A stretch of 64,000 nt of DNA from CAVQBJ01 sp963724405 (GTDB lineage: Bacteria > Actinomycetota > Thermoleophilia > Solirubrobacterales > Solirubrobacteraceae): assembly GCA_963724405.1 (NCBI GenBank), contig CAVRUQ010000012.1, positions 124,001 through 188,000 of the forward strand, read 5' to 3'. Under the pieces are notes generated by a model, which saw only the letters and a list, made by a program, of their open reading frames with translations, searched no databases and was not told the origin of the DNA. Positions 17,371-25,342 of this stretch are shown here, in pieces. The position numbers and the translations under genes were made by a program. Position 1 is the first letter of the stretch. Each line of letters opens with the position of its first letter.

Positions 17371-18602
17371 GCGCCGCTCCCGTCGGCGGGCGCGGACTCG
17401 ACGAGCTCTCGAAGCGCGTGGTAGGCGCTCGCCTGCGCCTCCTGGATGCGCGGGATGTGCTGCGAGCGGGTGACGACGACGTGGTCGGCGAGTCGCTCGG
17501 CCGCGATCCGCCCGCCGTCGTAGCCGACCATCGCGATCGTGACAAGCCCCCGTCCGCGGGCCTCGGCGAGCGCCGCGACGACGTTGCCCGAGTTGCCCGA
17601 GGTGGACAGCGCCAGCAGCGCGTCGCCCGGTCGGCCGTACGCGATCACCTGCCGCGAGAAGATCGCCTCGGGACCGATGTCGTTGGCGATCGCGGTGACG
17701 ATCCCGGTGTCCTCGGTCAGGTCGACCGCCGCCCGGGCGCGGCGCGATCCGCCGGCGGAGCGGAAGTCGGCGACGACGTCCATCGCGTCGGTCGCCGAGC
17801 CGCCGTTGCCGAGCGCGAGCAGCGTGCCGCCGTTCTCCAGGCACGCCCGCAGCGCCGCCGCGGCGGCGATGAGTGTGTGGTGGTTCTCGGTGAGCGTCTG
17901 CGTCCGCAGCGCCCCGACCTCCTGTGCCTTGAACACGATCGAGCGTGCCACGTCCTGCACGACCCGGTCGAGGTCGGTCTCGCTCTCGGCCAGGAACGGG
18001 TACAGGAAGCTGGACGCGCCGGCGTCGTGCCCGGGCCGGACCTCCCGCCCGGCGAGCAGCCCGCGGTGCTCGAAGAACACGTGCACGAGCTCCCACAGCA
18101 CGTGGTAGAGCGTCTCGACGAGCTCCTGGCGGATGGACGGGTCGGTGGCCGGCGGCACGAACTCCCATTCGGCGCCGGCCGGCGAGAAGGCGATCGTCAG
18201 GCAACCGCGGTCCCGGGCCAGCGCGATGGCGGCGCCGGCCTCTCCCCCGTCCTCCTCGGCGCCGAAGGCGATCGCGATGTCGTCCGGGCGCGCCAGCAGG
18301 TCGAGCTGGGCGGCGAGCGGACCGCCCTCGGCGGCGAGGCCGATCGCCGGCAGCGCGCGCTTGCCGACGATCACCGGGTGCACGAACTCGACGGCGACGT
18401 GGCGCGCGTCGGAGCGGGCGGCGGGCGAGCGACCGAACGCGATCAGCCGCCCGCCCCGTGCGAAGCGCTCGGCCATGCGGTGGCACAGGCGGGCGAGGCG
18501 TTCGGCCTCGGCGCCGAAGAATCGCGCGTTCGCCTCGGTGCGCTCGTCGAGCAGCGCGGACAGGTCGAGTCCGGCGCCTGTCGTGAGCGCGGTGTCGGTC
18601 AC
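17367..18602 (-). CDS. double SIS-domain (phosphoheptose isomerase-like) protein of the hydrogenase operon
   Basis: 411 residues made of two sugar-isomerase (SIS) folds. The first, about 1-190, has a diverged GRLIAFGRSPAARSDARH region; the second, about 210-405, is closer to GmhA with LALGNGGSATDAM and LLALSTSGNSGNVV. Known SIS proteins bind phosphosugars. It sits between hypB and hypF with overlapping start and stop codons, so it is translated with maturation genes. SIS proteins occur in several actinobacterial group 1h hydrogenase loci, but their role there is not established; heptose metabolism seems an unlikely reason for this placement. GTG start at 18602 is fixed by the overlap with the hypB stop. 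Confidence 0.8.
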   Translation of the reverse strand: MTDTALTTGAGLDLSALLDERTEANARFFGAEAERLARLCHRMAERFARGGRLIAFGRSPAARSDARHVAVEFVHPVIVGKRALPAIGLAAEGGPLAAQLDLLARPDDIAIAFGAEEDGGEAGAAIALARDRGCLTIAFSPAGAEWEFVPPATDPSIRQELVETLYHVLWELVHVFFEHRGLLAGREVRPGHDAGASSFLYPFLAESETDLDRVVQDVARSIVFKAQEVGALRTQTLTENHHTLIAAAAALRACLENGGTLLALGNGGSATDAMDVVADFRSAGGSRRARAAVDLTEDTGIVTAIANDIGPEAIFSRQVIAYGRPGDALLALSTSGNSGNVVAALAEARGRGLVTIAMVGYDGGRIAAERLADHVVVTRSQHIPRIQEAQASAYHALRELVESAPADGSGA

Positions 18603-19279
18603 GCCAGCGCCCGCTCGCGCTGCGCCGCCGTGCGCAGCCACCGCCGCCACTGCGCCACGCCCTCGCCGGTCCGGGCGCTGACGAGCATGCGCTCGACGCC
18701 GGGGTGGACCTGGTCCAGGTGGTAGAGGAACTTGTCCAGGTCGAAGTCCAGGTGCGGCAGCAGGTCGATCTTGTTGATGATCACGAGCTCGCAGCGGCGG
18801 AACATGAGCGGGTACTTCATCGGCTTGTCCTCGCCCTCGGTGACCGAGCAGACCATCACCCGCGTGTCCTCGCCGACGGCGAACTCGGCCGGGCAGACGA
18901 GGTTGCCGACGTTCTCGATCAGGAGCAGGTCGATCTCCGCGAGCGGCAGCGAGGGCAGCGCCGAACGGACCATGTTCGCGTCGAGATGGCACTCGCCGCC
19001 GAATCCGTTGCCGGTGTTCAGCTGCGTGACGGGCACGTGCAGGTGGGCCAGGCGGTCGGCGTCGAAGGACCCTTGCACATCTCCCTCCAGGACCCCGACG
19101 CGCACGCCGTCGAGATCGGCGACGACGCGCTCGAGCAGCGTCGTCTTGCCGGCGCCCGGAGCGCTCATGAGGTTGATCACCGTCACGTCGTGGCGGTCGA
19201 AGTCGTCGCGATTGGCGCGCGCGATCGTGTTGTTCGCGTCGAGCGCGTCCTCGACGACCCTCACCCTGGTGCGATGCAT
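18599..19279 (-). CDS. hypB: HypB nickel-inserting GTPase
   Basis: 226 residues of the SIMIBI GTPase type: P-loop SAPGAGKTTLLERV, switch region EGDVQGSFDADRL, the metal-binding NTGNGFGGECHLDA motif and guanine-binding INKIDLL. It delivers nickel to the large subunit with HypA. There is no histidine-rich N-terminal stretch, so it is not a nickel-storage form. The ATG at 19279 lies inside hypA (19-base overlap) and the stop overlaps the GTG of the SIS gene. Confidence 0.93.
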   Translation of the reverse strand: MHRTRVRVVEDALDANNTIARANRDDFDRHDVTVINLMSAPGAGKTTLLERVVADLDGVRVGVLEGDVQGSFDADRLAHLHVPVTQLNTGNGFGGECHLDANMVRSALPSLPLAEIDLLLIENVGNLVCPAEFAVGEDTRVMVCSVTEGEDKPMKYPLMFRRCELVIINKIDLLPHLDFDLDKFLYHLDQVHPGVERMLVSARTGEGVAQWRRWLRTAAQRERALA

Positions 19280-19623
19280 GCGCCCTCTCTCTCCTCGACT
19301 TCGATGTAGTCCACCTCGAGCTCCTCGCCGCAGCGCACCCGCACGTCGGCGGACGCGCAGCTCGGGCAGCGAAACGCGGGCGTGAGCATCTCCCAGTCGT
19401 ACCCGCACACGCAGCATCCCAGGCCCGCCTCGACCCCGACGACCTCCAGGCGGGCGTTCTCGCACGCGGTGTCGCGCGTGACGATGTCCCAGTAGAAGCG
19501 CAGGGAGTCGGGCACGACCTGGCGCAGTCGCCCGACGCGGAGGCTGACGAGCGTCACGCGTCGCCCGCCGGCGTGCTTGATCGCCGTGTTCAGGACCGCG
19601 TCGGCCACCGACAGCTCATGCAT
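19261..19623 (-). CDS. hypA: HypA nickel metallochaperone
   Basis: 120 residues. The N-terminal MHE motif supplies the nickel ligands; the zinc site is formed by the CxxC pairs in CCVCGYDW and CPSCASADV. It docks with HypB and the hydrogenase large subunit to insert nickel. Overlaps both neighbours (the protease gene by 8 bases, hypB by 19), consistent with a single translated operon. Confidence 0.93.
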   Translation of the reverse strand: MHELSVADAVLNTAIKHAGGRRVTLVSLRVGRLRQVVPDSLRFYWDIVTRDTACENARLEVVGVEAGLGCCVCGYDWEMLTPAFRCPSCASADVRVRCGEELEVDYIEVEEREGACIAPG

Positions 19624-20119
19624 CGCGCAGCTCGGCGATCGTCTCGAGCACGAGGTCCGCGGCGCCGGCGAGCGAGCGGCGGACGGCCTCGCTCAGGCCG
19701 AGCCCGACGTCCTCCACGACCTCCGGCTCACAGGCGACGACGAACACCCGGCCGGGCCACCCGCCGACGTACTTGACGAAGCGCAGCACCGTCTCGGGGT
19801 CCATGCCGTGCGGGTCGAGCAGCTGGCCGTCCTCGATGCTCCCGTCGACGTCCTCGGGGGCGGCCTCCATGACGTACAGCGTGCCGGGGTCGCCGCCCTG
19901 GCGACTGACGTCGATCAGGATGAGCGCGTCGTAGCCGCGCATCACCTCGTAGGCGAGATCAAGGCCGCCCGCCCCGAAGTCGCTCACGGTGACGCCGGCC
20001 GGCAGCTCGCGATCGGCGAGCAGCTTGGCCACCTCGCCGCCGAAGCCGTCGTCGCGCAGCCAGGCGTTGCCGATGCCGGCCACGAGGATCTGGGTCGTGC
20101 GCTGCGCGGTGTCGGTCAT
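19616..20119 (-). CDS. [NiFe]-hydrogenase maturation endopeptidase of the group 1h operon
   Basis: 167 residues of the hydrogenase maturation protease fold: VAGIGNAWLRDDGFGGEVAKL carries the first acidic residue, ALILIDVSRQGG the second, and LLDPHGMDP the conserved histidine. It would cut the 19-residue tail of the group 1h large subunit encoded upstream in the same operon. It is clearly distinct in sequence from the protease at 10941 that follows the 3b genes. Confidence 0.88.
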   Translation of the reverse strand: MTDTAQRTTQILVAGIGNAWLRDDGFGGEVAKLLADRELPAGVTVSDFGAGGLDLAYEVMRGYDALILIDVSRQGGDPGTLYVMEAAPEDVDGSIEDGQLLDPHGMDPETVLRFVKYVGGWPGRVFVVACEPEVVEDVGLGLSEAVRRSLAGAADLVLETIAELRDA

Positions 20120-20421
20120 GGGCTGGCCACCTCGTTCGGGAAGAAGAACAGATACCGCCCGGTCTCGCGCATCAGCTCCTGGCCCGGGTCGTCGTCGACG
20201 GTGACGGCCAGGTACACGCGGTCGTCGTAGCCGACGTAGATGCGCTCGAGCGTCGCGGTGCGGCCGTCGAGCATGCGGTCGTAGGGGTCGCGGTCGGTGC
20301 CCGGGCGCAGCATGATCGTCGCGCCGCGCTCGAACGTGACACCGTCGACCGTCGCCCGCTCCTCGCCCGGGTTGTCGTCGGCGCCGCGCGGGACGCCGCC
20401 CGCGGGCGTCTCAGGTGCCAT
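20116..20421 (-). CDS. small hydrogenase-operon protein of unknown function
   Basis: 101 residues, soluble, no cysteines, with a Pro/Gly-rich N-terminus and a beta-rich body: GVTFERGATIMLRPGTDRDP, then LERIYVGYDDRVYLAVTVDDDP and the end GRYLFFFPNEV. It overlaps the protease gene by 4 bases and its upstream neighbour by 11, so it belongs to the operon. Similar small proteins occur in actinobacterial group 1h hydrogenase loci in my recollection; function unknown. A role in maturation or in protecting the enzyme is only inference from position. Confidence 0.75.
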   Translation of the reverse strand: MAPETPAGGVPRGADDNPGEERATVDGVTFERGATIMLRPGTDRDPYDRMLDGRTATLERIYVGYDDRVYLAVTVDDDPGQELMRETGRYLFFFPNEVASP

Positions 20422-21214
20422 CGTCCGCCTCCCTCAGCCGGCCGTGCAGGGCCAGGATCTCCAGCGGCGTCACGGCGGCCGCGCGCTGGAGCATCTCGCG
20501 CACGACCGGATCCTGTGCGGCGGCCTGCTCACGCTCGGCGTCGCTGAGCGTCTGCACGTGCAGCACGAGCGCCTCCTCGATCTCGGTGTTGTCGAACAGG
20601 TTCCCGCGGCTCTCGGGCGCGATCCGCGGATGGTCGGGCAGCACGATCGCCGCGCCGAGCACGGTGTCGTCGCCCGCGCCGGCGAGCACGGGCCAGATGT
20701 TCACGCTCTCACCGCCGCTCTCCAGGGGCGAGACGAAGCGTCCGGCGGAGAGCCGCACGACGAGGTGGGTGGAGATGAACGCGTGCCGCAGCGCCGCCGC
20801 CCGATCGAGGTCGTGGGCCACGGCGATCGTGTTGTGCACGCAGGTGCGCACAAGGGTGCGTCCACCCGGCAGCGACTCGGAGCGGATGGTGAGGTGCCCG
20901 CCGTCGAAGGCGGTCGTGCAACGGGAGCCGAGGGCGGCCGGGCCGAGCTCGAGGCGGTGCTCGGCCGCCTCGTGACGCTCGCCGGTCGGGGCCAGGTAGC
21001 GCAGCTCCGCCGTCAGGGTGGCGCCCGGCGCCGGCTCGGCCACGCACTCCAGGCGCGCGTGGTCGTGAGCACCGGCGCACTCGGCCGCATAGCGCGGCGG
21101 GTAGACGATCCCGAACGGGGTCGGCGTCGCATTCTTGGTCGCGCCGGGCGTGTACGGCCACAGCGCGTAGCCCTCATACAGGAGCGAGGTGACGAGCTCA
21201 TCGAGCATCGGCAT
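20411..21214 (-). CDS. hydrogenase-operon protein of unknown function (267 aa)
   Basis: 267 residues, soluble, mainly beta with a few cysteines. It opens with LDELVTSLLYEGYALWPYTP, contains TPFGIVYPPRYA, a long middle region with VRTCVHNTIAV and HAFISTHLVVRL, and an end region RGNLFDNTEIEEALVLHVQ. No catalytic motif is recognised. Position between two other unknown operon proteins, with overlaps on both sides, ties it to the group 1h hydrogenase. It may bind the enzyme as an assembly factor, but this is inference. Confidence 0.78.
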   Translation of the reverse strand: MPMLDELVTSLLYEGYALWPYTPGATKNATPTPFGIVYPPRYAAECAGAHDHARLECVAEPAPGATLTAELRYLAPTGERHEAAEHRLELGPAALGSRCTTAFDGGHLTIRSESLPGGRTLVRTCVHNTIAVAHDLDRAAALRHAFISTHLVVRLSAGRFVSPLESGGESVNIWPVLAGAGDDTVLGAAIVLPDHPRIAPESRGNLFDNTEIEEALVLHVQTLSDAEREQAAAQDPVVREMLQRAAAVTPLEILALHGRLREADDGT

Positions 21215-21884
21215 CCGCCTCCCCGGCCAGCAGCTCGGTCACGCAGGCGTCGAAGCTCGGCAGCCCGCGCGCCGCGCGGCGGGCGTTGAGCGCCTCGAGC
21301 GTGTCCTCGTGCAAGCGGATCCAGCCCCCGCCGGGGTAGTGCTCGGCGATCATCGCCCGCCAGGCCGTGACCGGCATCTGAAACTGCGCGCTCGCGCTCC
21401 AGGGCACCGGCACGACCTGCAGGCGACCACCCTCGCCGCGGTAGAGGATGGTGCCGTTGAAGTGGAAGCTCAGCGGGACCTCTCCGTCGCGCACGGCGTG
21501 CAGGTACTTGGCCGACGCGACCTCGAGATCGTACGTGCACGGGACCTCGAGCGCGAAGGCCGCCGACCCGGCGAAGGCGGGGACGAGCGCCGACACGCGC
21601 GCCCAGGCGAGGCCCTGCGTCGAGGGGGCGCCGGTCGCCGCCGGGCCGAACAGCTCCGCCAGGCGGCCGCGCGTCGCCGGGTCGTACCCGCGCCGCGCCG
21701 GATCGATCACCACCCCGACCGTCAGCGCGATCGAGTCGATCTCGTGTCCGGCCGGGTCGGCGGCGGTGGCCGAGAACACGAGCGTCGGCGCGGCGGCGAA
21801 GGCCACGTGCGCCACACCGGTGATCGCGAACTCCGGCTCGGGCCAGGCGGCCGGCAGCGGCTCGGGCGCGGTGTCGATGCTCAC
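21198..21884 (-). CDS. hydrogenase-operon protein, DUF6084-like
   Basis: 228 residues. Two beta-rich halves are suggested: FAITGVAHVAFAAAPTLVFS near the start and PCTYDLEVASAKYLHAVRDG with PLSFHFNGTILYRG in the second half. From memory the pattern fits a domain of unknown function (DUF6084) found next to actinobacterial hydrogenases; this should be verified. The GTG at 21884 forms a GTGA overlap with the preceding stop. No metal-binding motif is visible. Confidence 0.7.
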   Translation of the reverse strand: MSIDTAPEPLPAAWPEPEFAITGVAHVAFAAAPTLVFSATAADPAGHEIDSIALTVGVVIDPARRGYDPATRGRLAELFGPAATGAPSTQGLAWARVSALVPAFAGSAAFALEVPCTYDLEVASAKYLHAVRDGEVPLSFHFNGTILYRGEGGRLQVVPVPWSASAQFQMPVTAWRAMIAEHYPGGGWIRLHEDTLEALNARRAARGLPSFDACVTELLAGEADADAR

Positions 21885-22564
21885 CGCACCACCCCCGAGG
21901 CGGCGCTCGCGCGGACCTGCAGGGCCGCGAAGAACTCGGGCACGGCCAGCTCGAGCGCCGCGCCACCGGAGATCCCCTCCCAACGGGACTTGATCAGCCC
22001 GACGAGCCGGTAGCACTCGTCGATCGGCGCGATCGCGTACTGGGCGAGGCCGGGCAGGCGGTTGACGACCAGCGCCTCGGCGTCGGGATCGAGGTCCTCG
22101 AGGACAGGGTTTCGCGCCACGAGCGCATCCCACGCGGGCAGGCTGAGCTCGGACTCGGTCGCGCCGGCCGGGCTCGGATAGAACGCCACGACGCCCTCCG
22201 AGACGGTGCTGCGCATGAAGAACGCGAGCGCGATCGGGATGCCGAACGAGCCCCAGAGCTCGTCGTCGCAGTCGAAGTCGGCCAGCCACAGCGCGCGCAT
22301 CCCCGCCGGCCGGTACTCGGCGTCCCCGGAGTGCAGCGCCCAGCACGCCTCACAGGAGCACACGATCCGGCGCTCCTCCAGCTGCAGCAGGTGGCGGTGA
22401 TCGTCGGGGACGGGGGCCTGGCAGATGTCGCAGCGCTCCTCCGCCGGGCGCCGGGGTCCGGACGCCGGCGAGCCGGCGCCGCCCCGGGCCAGGCTGCGCA
22501 TGCGCGCGACGGTCTCGGCCCGGCGCCGCGCGGCGACCATCGAGTCGAGCCGCGGGTCGCTCAT
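21881..22564 (-). CDS. hydrogenase-operon cysteine-motif protein, DUF5947-like
   Basis: 227 residues. A basic N-terminal helix is followed by a four-cysteine site, CDICQAP about 20 residues before CSCEACW, which could bind zinc or an iron-sulfur cluster. The body (RALWLADFDCDDELWGSFGI, VVAFYPSPAGATESEL, and a late CYRLVGLIKSRWEGI) resembles a family known to me as DUF5947 from hydrogenase loci. It overlaps both neighbours. A part in cluster assembly or in electron transfer is possible, given that the upstream gene is a NifU-type protein. Confidence 0.7.
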   Translation of the reverse strand: MSDPRLDSMVAARRRAETVARMRSLARGGAGSPASGPRRPAEERCDICQAPVPDDHRHLLQLEERRIVCSCEACWALHSGDAEYRPAGMRALWLADFDCDDELWGSFGIPIALAFFMRSTVSEGVVAFYPSPAGATESELSLPAWDALVARNPVLEDLDPDAEALVVNRLPGLAQYAIAPIDECYRLVGLIKSRWEGISGGAALELAVPEFFAALQVRASAASGVVR

Positions 22565-23490
22565 ACGGCCACCCGGATCCCGCCCGCCGTCAGCAGCGGA
22601 ACCGGCGTCAGCTGCAGCGGCTCGCCGCCGGCCGCCCGGCCCGCGCGCGGAAGGTCGAACGCGACCTCGCAGTGCGCGCAGCGCAGCAGGCCGCCGTCGA
22701 GCCGCGCGCCGCCGAGCGGCTCGCCGCACGCCGCGCACTCGTCGCGGTAGGCGAGGAGCGAGCCGTCGACGTTGGCCAGCACGAGCGCCACGCCGTCGAC
22801 CCGGCGCCCGCTCACCGCCCCCGGAGCCGGCCGGGCGTCGTCGTCGAGCCCGAACCAGCGCGGCGGGCGCGTCTGGCCGGCGAGCGGGAGCGGCGTCCCG
22901 GAGGAGTGCACGAGCGGGAGCTCCCATCCGCCCGGGGGGGCGACCCCGCTGCCGTCGGCGCCGTCGAGCATCGGGAGCCCATTCGCGGCCGGGGGCGCCC
23001 CGGCGACGCCCGCGACCTCGAGCCCGACGAGATCGGGGGCGTGCTCGTCGAGCGCCTGCTTGATGGCCAGCTCGAGCGTCGCCTGCGACGCGGCGCAGCC
23101 GTGGCAGCTGCCCCGCAGCGCGAGCCTGGCCACGCCTTCCTCGATCGCGAGCAGCTCGACGTTGCCACCGTGGGACTCCATGTACGGCCGCACGGTGGCG
23201 AGCGCCTCGAGCACCCGCTCGCGCAACGGGACCGGGTACAGGTCGTGGATGAGCAGCAGGCTCGCGACCGCCCCGTCCTGCGCCAGCGCGTCGAGGATCG
23301 TCTCACCGGCCTCGCGCGCCTCGCCGATCACGTCGACGATCCGCCGCAGGCCGTCGCCGTACATGGCGATCACGGTGGCGACGAGCTCCTGCGCGAGCTC
23401 CCGCGCCCGGACGTCGGGCAGCTCCTCGACCTGCGCGCTCAGCTCCTGCACCCGGTCGAGCAGCTCGCCGGGAACGGCGTCGGTGGCCAT
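22561..23490 (-). CDS. NifU-domain protein with a C-terminal four-cysteine Rieske-like domain
   Basis: 309 residues. The central part is a NifU C-terminal-type iron-sulfur scaffold: RPYMESHGGNVELLAIEEG and then the CxxC of GSCHGCAAS (Cys129 and Cys132). After a linker, about residues 230-309 look like a Rieske-type fold, but the usual Cys-x-His pairs are replaced by ECAACGEPLGG and RCAHCEVAF, so four cysteines would bind the metal. Encoded right after the group 1h large subunit, it may build or carry clusters for the hydrogenase or act as its electron acceptor partner; neither is proven. Confidence 0.82.
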   Translation of the reverse strand: MATDAVPGELLDRVQELSAQVEELPDVRARELAQELVATVIAMYGDGLRRIVDVIGEAREAGETILDALAQDGAVASLLLIHDLYPVPLRERVLEALATVRPYMESHGGNVELLAIEEGVARLALRGSCHGCAASQATLELAIKQALDEHAPDLVGLEVAGVAGAPPAANGLPMLDGADGSGVAPPGGWELPLVHSSGTPLPLAGQTRPPRWFGLDDDARPAPGAVSGRRVDGVALVLANVDGSLLAYRDECAACGEPLGGARLDGGLLRCAHCEVAFDLPRAGRAAGGEPLQLTPVPLLTAGGIRVAV

Positions 23491-23515
23491 CGCGTCTCCT
23501 CTCCACCCCCTCGCG

Positions 23516-25294
23516 CTAGCTGAGGCCGGTCGGGGTGTGGACGACCTTGCGCACGCGCCCGCCGCCCGTGTACATGTGCACGCCGCACGGCAGGCACGGG
23601 TCGAAGCTGCGTACCGCGCGCATGATGTCGACGCCCTTGAAGTTCTCGGGCCCGTTCTCCTCGAAGATCGGCGTGTTCTGGACGGCGTCCTCGTAGGGGC
23701 CCGGCGTCCCGTAGACGTCGCGCGGGCTGGCGTTCCAGGGAGTCGGCGGGTACGGCTGGTAGTTGGCGATCTTGCCCTCGCGAATGACCATGTGGTGCGA
23801 GAGCACGCCGCGGGCCGCCTCGTGGAAGCCGCAGCTGACGGCCTCCTCGGGCACCTTGAACTCCTTCCAGCTCTTCGTGCGCCCGGCCCGCACCTCCTTC
23901 AGCGCGCGCTCGAGGCAGTGCAGCGCGACGAGCGCCGCGTACGCCTGGTGGTAGGAGCGGGCGCGATCGCGCTCGACCGCGTTGGACTTCTCGGGCACCT
24001 TCCACTCGAGCTCCATCTCCGGCATCGCCGCCGACTTCGGCAGCACCATCTGGATCGAGTGGCCGGTCGCCTTGAGGTAGCCGAAGTCGACGAGGCCGGC
24101 CTTCGCCGTGCACCACTGCCGCGCGAACGGCCCGCCGCCGGTGTCGCAGCACACGTGCGTGTCGGTGCGCGCGTCGTAGATGCGGGGCGAGACGACCCAG
24201 CTGTACTTGCCGTGGAAATCACGCTTCTGGGGCTTGGGCAGCGTCTGCTTGTTCCACGGGTGGTTCTTGTCCACCGGGTTGCCGAGCGGATCGCGCGTGA
24301 CGAACGTCTGCTCGTTCTCCCAGCCGTCGAAGTAGGAGCTGCCGAGCAGGATCCGGATCATCAGGTTGATCTCGACGAGGTCCGTGCTGACGAGCTCGCC
24401 GTTGATCGCGACGCCGGGCGTGATGTAGCGCTTGCGCCCCCACTCGGCCATCGTGCCGTAGTTGTAGTCGACGTAGTCGGGGTCGTCGAAGCAGCCCCAG
24501 TTGACGAGATTCGTGTCGCGGAAGCCGACCATGTCGTACCCCGGCAACTGCTCGAGGAAGAAGTCGTAGAGGTCGTCGTGCATCGGGACGCAGCGCTTGA
24601 CGTAGTCCATGTAGCGCATCAGGCGCACGTAGTAGTCGGTCAGCGTCTGGTGGGTGATGTCGGTGCTGCAGCCGCCGGGCATGATCGTCGACGGGTGCGT
24701 GTGCCGGCCCCCGAACAGGCAGTACATCTCGCGCGTGTAGCGCGCCACCTGGAGCGTCTCCAGGTAATAGCCGCCGGTGAACGGGTTGAGCGCCCGCATG
24801 ATGTCGGCGATCGTCTTGTAGCCGTGGATGTCCTGGTGGGGCGCGGCGGTGTTCTCGGCCTTGGCGAGCAGCGACGGATTGGTGTCCTTGACCATCTGCT
24901 CACAGAAGTCGACGTTGGCCATGCAATCGTTGAAGATCGCGTGGTCGAACATGTAGTCCGCGGACTCCGCGAGGTTGAAGGCGAGGTCGCCGAGCGGCGG
25001 CGGCTTCACCGAATAGGCCATGTTCTGATTCAGGCACGAGCACGTGCAGTGGTTGTCACCACAGATGCCGCAGATGCGGCTCGTGATGAAATGGGCATCG
25101 CGCGGGTCGATCCCCTTCATGAAGATGTCAAAGCCGCGGAACACCATCGAGGTGCTGTAGCACTTGAGCACCTGCTGGTTGGAGAAGTCGATCTCGGTGT
25201 GGATCCCGAGGCTGCCGACGATCCGGGTGATCGGATCCCACGACATCTCCTTGACGACGACTTTCTGCTCGGCGGGGGACTTCGTTGCAGCCAT
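23516..25294 (-). CDS. hhyL: group 1h [NiFe]-hydrogenase large subunit
   Basis: 592 residues. L1 motif SRICGICGDNHCTCSC (ligands Cys75 and Cys78) has the GDNH sequence characteristic of group 1h (formerly group 5) enzymes, and L2 DPCLPCGVHMY has Cys567 and Cys570 followed by a 19-residue tail after His573 for endopeptidase removal. Enzymes of this group scavenge atmospheric H2 with high affinity and tolerate oxygen. AAGGAG precedes the ATG at 25294. It lies 48 bases after its small subunit and before the NifU-type gene. Confidence 0.94.
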   Translation of the reverse strand: MAATKSPAEQKVVVKEMSWDPITRIVGSLGIHTEIDFSNQQVLKCYSTSMVFRGFDIFMKGIDPRDAHFITSRICGICGDNHCTCSCLNQNMAYSVKPPPLGDLAFNLAESADYMFDHAIFNDCMANVDFCEQMVKDTNPSLLAKAENTAAPHQDIHGYKTIADIMRALNPFTGGYYLETLQVARYTREMYCLFGGRHTHPSTIMPGGCSTDITHQTLTDYYVRLMRYMDYVKRCVPMHDDLYDFFLEQLPGYDMVGFRDTNLVNWGCFDDPDYVDYNYGTMAEWGRKRYITPGVAINGELVSTDLVEINLMIRILLGSSYFDGWENEQTFVTRDPLGNPVDKNHPWNKQTLPKPQKRDFHGKYSWVVSPRIYDARTDTHVCCDTGGGPFARQWCTAKAGLVDFGYLKATGHSIQMVLPKSAAMPEMELEWKVPEKSNAVERDRARSYHQAYAALVALHCLERALKEVRAGRTKSWKEFKVPEEAVSCGFHEAARGVLSHHMVIREGKIANYQPYPPTPWNASPRDVYGTPGPYEDAVQNTPIFEENGPENFKGVDIMRAVRSFDPCLPCGVHMYTGGGRVRKVVHTPTGLS

Positions 25295-25342
25295 CTCGAC
25301 GCTCCTTCAGACGATCATCACGGGCGGGGGCGCGGGTATGCG

